A DNA stretch of 8,108 nt from Bacteroidota bacterium. GTDB lineage: Bacteria; Bacteroidota; Bacteroidia; Bacteroidales; FEN-979. Within the stretch, counting starts at the first letter, position 1. Each line of letters starts with the position of its first letter. This document shows positions 6,129-8,108 of the stretch, one piece after another. Position numbers and translations under genes: made by a program. The notes below the pieces were generated by a model. The model made no database searches, was not told the origin of the DNA, and was given only the letters and a program-made list of their open reading frames with translations. Location: NCBI GenBank assembly GCA_026391755.1, contig JAPLDN010000412.1, positions 1 to 8,108 on the forward strand. Direction: 5' to 3'.

Positions 6129-7011
6129 GGGACGTCCACCAGGAACCGGAATAAGAAATTTCAGAAAAGGCATTCTGGATACCACGCCATCCGCCCGGAA
6201 GGGCTGTAAAGCCTGATTCGTTGGTTGCACCGGTATTTGCGATGCCCCAGTGGAGCGGCCCTGCTTCTTTAAGTTTCGCTGCTGCAAAATTGTCGCCTCC
6301 AAAGTAATTTATCAATTGATACCATTCATCATAACTGGGAATATGCCAACCTGCCGGGGATATGCTTATGTTTTGAACAGCATACCAATTGTATAACCTC
6401 CCATAAGTGCCTGAATTGATCGGATCGTTTTCGTAATCGCAGTAAGCTCCTGATTGATACTGGCTAAGCTGGCCCCATTGAGTTGCATCAGTAACATTGG
6501 GTATCGGGAATCCATTGCGGGTGTGTGTCACTTTCAGGTTTTCGTCCATCCATACCTGGGTGCCGATCTGGATAATATGGTAATGATTGTTGTCCACATC
6601 GGTGATGGTTGTATCAATGGTTGTAAGGTTAAACGTACTTCCATATCCGGTTCCATTAGCATTTGTTGCATAGGCCCTTACGTAATATAAACTCTGGCCC
6701 TGCATGCGTTTGATCGTTCCTGTATAAGAACCTGCTCCGCTACCGCATACAATAGTGTCGTTCTGGACTGTTGGATTCTGGTTTGTTTTACTCCAGCAGA
6801 AACCGCGTTTGGTCACGTAATTCCCCCCGTCGCTTGTTACATTCCCGGTAAAATCGGCAGTGCTTATAAGAACGTTGCTATAAGTCACGGTAAGCAAAAC
6901 CGGGACCGGTCCGGTTGCTGTGGTATCATCGCTTTTCTTTTTACAAGCCGGACTTAAAATCAGAACTGTAAGCAGGATCGCCTGGATGGTAAGAGTTGTA
7001 AATGTCTTCAT
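6001..7011 (-). CDS. FISUMP-domain surface lipoprotein, C-terminus damaged
   Basis: From ATG 7011 the product has 336 residues. MKTFTTLTIQAILLTVLILSPAC is a lipoprotein signal with the lipid-bearing Cys at 23. KKKSDD follows, and an acidic patch just after the Cys resembles the surface-export signal known in Bacteroidota lipoproteins. Residues about 35-132 form an Fn3-like domain (FTGNVTSDGG, KRGFCWS, YYVRAYATNANGTGYG). Residues about 141-317 are a FISUMP domain (Fibrobacter succinogenes major paralogous domain): IIQIGTQVWMDENL, YNWYAV, GWHIPSYDEW, NESGFTALPGG, GSWWTS. The domain should end in a strand like GxSVRCVRD, but after SMYSN (313-317) the protein reads RFPILLLLRIQELPRLNLA, which is antisense comB sequence. 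The gene follows its intact paralogue after 32 bases, probably in one operon. The molecular role of FISUMP is not established, though surface binding or adhesion is suspected. A start at 7059 would bury the signal peptide and is rejected. Confidence 0.88.
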   Translation of the reverse strand: MKTFTTLTIQAILLTVLILSPACKKKSDDTTATGPVPVLLTVTYSNVLISTADFTGNVTSDGGNYVTKRGFCWSKTNQNPTVQNDTIVCGSGAGSYTGTIKRMQGQSLYYVRAYATNANGTGYGSTFNLTTIDTTITDVDNNHYHIIQIGTQVWMDENLKVTHTRNGFPIPNVTDATQWGQLSQYQSGAYCDYENDPINSGTYGRLYNWYAVQNISISPAGWHIPSYDEWYQLINYFGGDNFAAAKLKEAGPLHWGIANTGATNESGFTALPGGWRGIQNAFSEISYSGSWWTSLNYMSDEAWMIRMTSDKNSMYSNRFPILLLLRIQELPRLNLA

Positions 7012-7043
7012 GGAAATGAAATTTAATAAAACCAAAAAAAACG

Positions 7044-8036
7044 TTAATCCCGAACGCAACGTAAAGATGCCCCGGCCTTTGTATATAAAACAGAACTGAG
7101 AAACATTGCATTATTGTAAGTAAGCTGCATAAACCAGGCATTACTGGAGCCATATGCCGTAGAAAGCCAGCAGGTAGTTCCTCCTCCTATACCCCCGAAC
7201 AATCCGGTTTCACTCCGGTAACCGCCGGCAAGGGCAGTAAACCCTGTTTCATTGGTAGCTCCGGTATTGGGGCTGTCCCAATGGGTTGTACCCGGTTCTT
7301 TAAGTTTTCCGCCGGCAATATCCTTGCCTCCCAGGTAAGTCAACAGAACCGTGAATTCGTCGTGGGAAGGTACATGCCAGCCCGCAGGGGCGATGTTGCG
7401 GCTGTCGTTTACGGCATACCAGTTATATAGCATCCCATACACATTGGCGTTGGCGGAAGAGTTGTCATATTCGCAGCAAGCGCCTGCAGTTCGCTGGCTC
7501 CATTCAGTAGCATCGGTGATATCGGGTACCGGATCTCCGTTACGGTATTTTGTTGTTCTCAGGTTCTCTCCCATCCAAACCTGGGTTCCGATCTGCAGGA
7601 TGCGGTAATGATTATTGGCTATGTCGGTAATAGTCGAATCGAGTGTCGTCAACGTCAAGATGGATCCGTAACCTGTTCCGTTGGTATTTGTTGCAAAAGC
7701 CCGAACATAAAACGCGCTCTGACCTTTAAGCCCTTTTATTGTGGAGGAGAAAACGCCGGCTCCGTTTCCCGAAACAACAGTGTCGTCCTGTATTGTAGGA
7801 TTCTGGTTTGACTGGCTCCAGCAGAACCCCCGTTTGATTACGAATGTGCCTCCGTCACTGGTAACATTTCCTGTACATCTGGCAGTTGTCAGCAAAATAT
7901 AACTGAAACCGGAAGTAAGCAAAACCGGGACCGGTCCGCTTACCGGTGTGTCTTCACTTTTTTTCTTGCAGGAAGAAAGGAAGGTCAGACCAGAGATCAG
8001 GATAGTAAGGGCAGCAGCTGTAGTAACGAGTTTCAT
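7044..8036 (-). CDS. FISUMP-domain surface lipoprotein, intact paralogue
   Basis: From ATG 8036 the product has 330 residues. MKLVTTAAALTILISGLTFLSSC is a textbook Bacteroidota lipoprotein signal (lipobox LSSC, Cys23), followed by KKKSEDT, which again fits export to the cell surface. Residues about 35-132 are an Fn3-like domain with TGNVTSDGG, KRGFCWS and FYVRAFATNTNGTGYG. Residues about 141-330 are a complete FISUMP domain: ILQIGTQVWMGENL, DITDATEWS, YNWYAV, GWHVPSHDEF, NETGFTALAGGYR, CWLSTAYGSSNAW, and the canonical end ASLRCVRD. It aligns with its downstream neighbour almost without gaps over the first 170 residues, so the two arose by tandem duplication. The start at 8105 adds 23 residues before the signal peptide and is unlikely. 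This copy gives the template showing that the neighbour lacks its final strand. Confidence 0.92.
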   Translation of the reverse strand: MKLVTTAAALTILISGLTFLSSCKKKSEDTPVSGPVPVLLTSGFSYILLTTARCTGNVTSDGGTFVIKRGFCWSQSNQNPTIQDDTVVSGNGAGVFSSTIKGLKGQSAFYVRAFATNTNGTGYGSILTLTTLDSTITDIANNHYRILQIGTQVWMGENLRTTKYRNGDPVPDITDATEWSQRTAGACCEYDNSSANANVYGMLYNWYAVNDSRNIAPAGWHVPSHDEFTVLLTYLGGKDIAGGKLKEPGTTHWDSPNTGATNETGFTALAGGYRSETGLFGGIGGGTTCWLSTAYGSSNAWFMQLTYNNAMFLSSVLYTKAGASLRCVRD

Positions 8037-8082
8037 CAGCAAATTTTGTGCAAGGTAAGAGAAATAATTGATTAAATTTGAT

Positions 8083-8097
8083 ATGTTTTCAAAACAT
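8083..8097. promoter_or_regulatory. 15-bp palindrome upstream of the FISUMP pair
   Basis: ATGTTTT-C-AAAACAT is a perfect 7+1+7 inverted repeat, 47 bases before the ATG at 8036. Its position and length fit a repressor or activator site for the FISUMP operon. Closer to the gene, the minus strand has TTACCTTGC (about 8052-8060), a weak two-mismatch relative of the Bacteroidota -7 element TAnnTTTG; no matching -33 TTG is found at the usual distance. The palindrome is visible, but its regulatory use is inference. Confidence 0.3.
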
Positions 8098-8108
8098 CCG
8101 GCCATGAA

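Noticed and set aside
7012..7059. Upstream start for the first FISUMP gene, overlapping the paralogue's stop
   Set aside because: It would add 16 residues ahead of a standard lipoprotein signal that begins MKT at 7011, and it would overlap the paralogue's coding end.

Overview
The window looks like a chromosomal segment of an uncultured or environmental member of the Bacteroidota, probably Bacteroidales-like. Supporting signs are lipoproteins that begin Cys-Lys-Lys-Lys followed by acidic residues, tandem FISUMP-domain surface lipoproteins, weak or absent Shine-Dalgarno sequences before most starts, and several secreted families that I know only from this phylum. No tRNA, rRNA, CRISPR array, transposase or phage gene is visible.

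Layout. Bases 1-213 are the 3' end of gcvT (aminomethyltransferase of the glycine cleavage system). A 114-base gap follows, dominated by a perfect 26-bp inverted repeat (248-306). Four co-directional genes then run from 328 to 5266 with little space between them. They encode a predicted lipoprotein with an internal duplication and a conserved C-terminal domain, a 197-residue secreted protein that looks NTF2-like, a 278-residue secreted protein of an uncharacterised Bacteroidota family, and an 879-residue secreted leucine-rich-repeat (LRR) protein. The LRR protein is built of three LRR blocks, each introduced by a WWxGLxxxWQ motif. All four carry export signals, so they may form one extracytoplasmic functional unit of unknown role. 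This is the best candidate in the window for an undescribed system.

A second repeat-rich gap (5267-5345) precedes comB, which encodes a putative 2-phosphosulfolactate phosphatase. comB converges on two tandem paralogous surface lipoproteins on the minus strand (6001-7011 and 7044-8036), each with an Fn3-like domain and a FISUMP domain. The 3' end of comB and the 3' end of the nearer FISUMP gene run directly into each other near 6045-6065. The FISUMP gene has lost its canonical C-terminal strand, and comB reads about 22 codons into antisense FISUMP sequence. This looks like a deletion junction, or possibly an assembly chimera.

How the genes relate. gcvT and comB are metabolic and have no evident link to the rest. 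The four-gene cluster and the FISUMP pair are both dedicated to the cell envelope or surface. No domain of known catalytic function was recognised in either envelope group.
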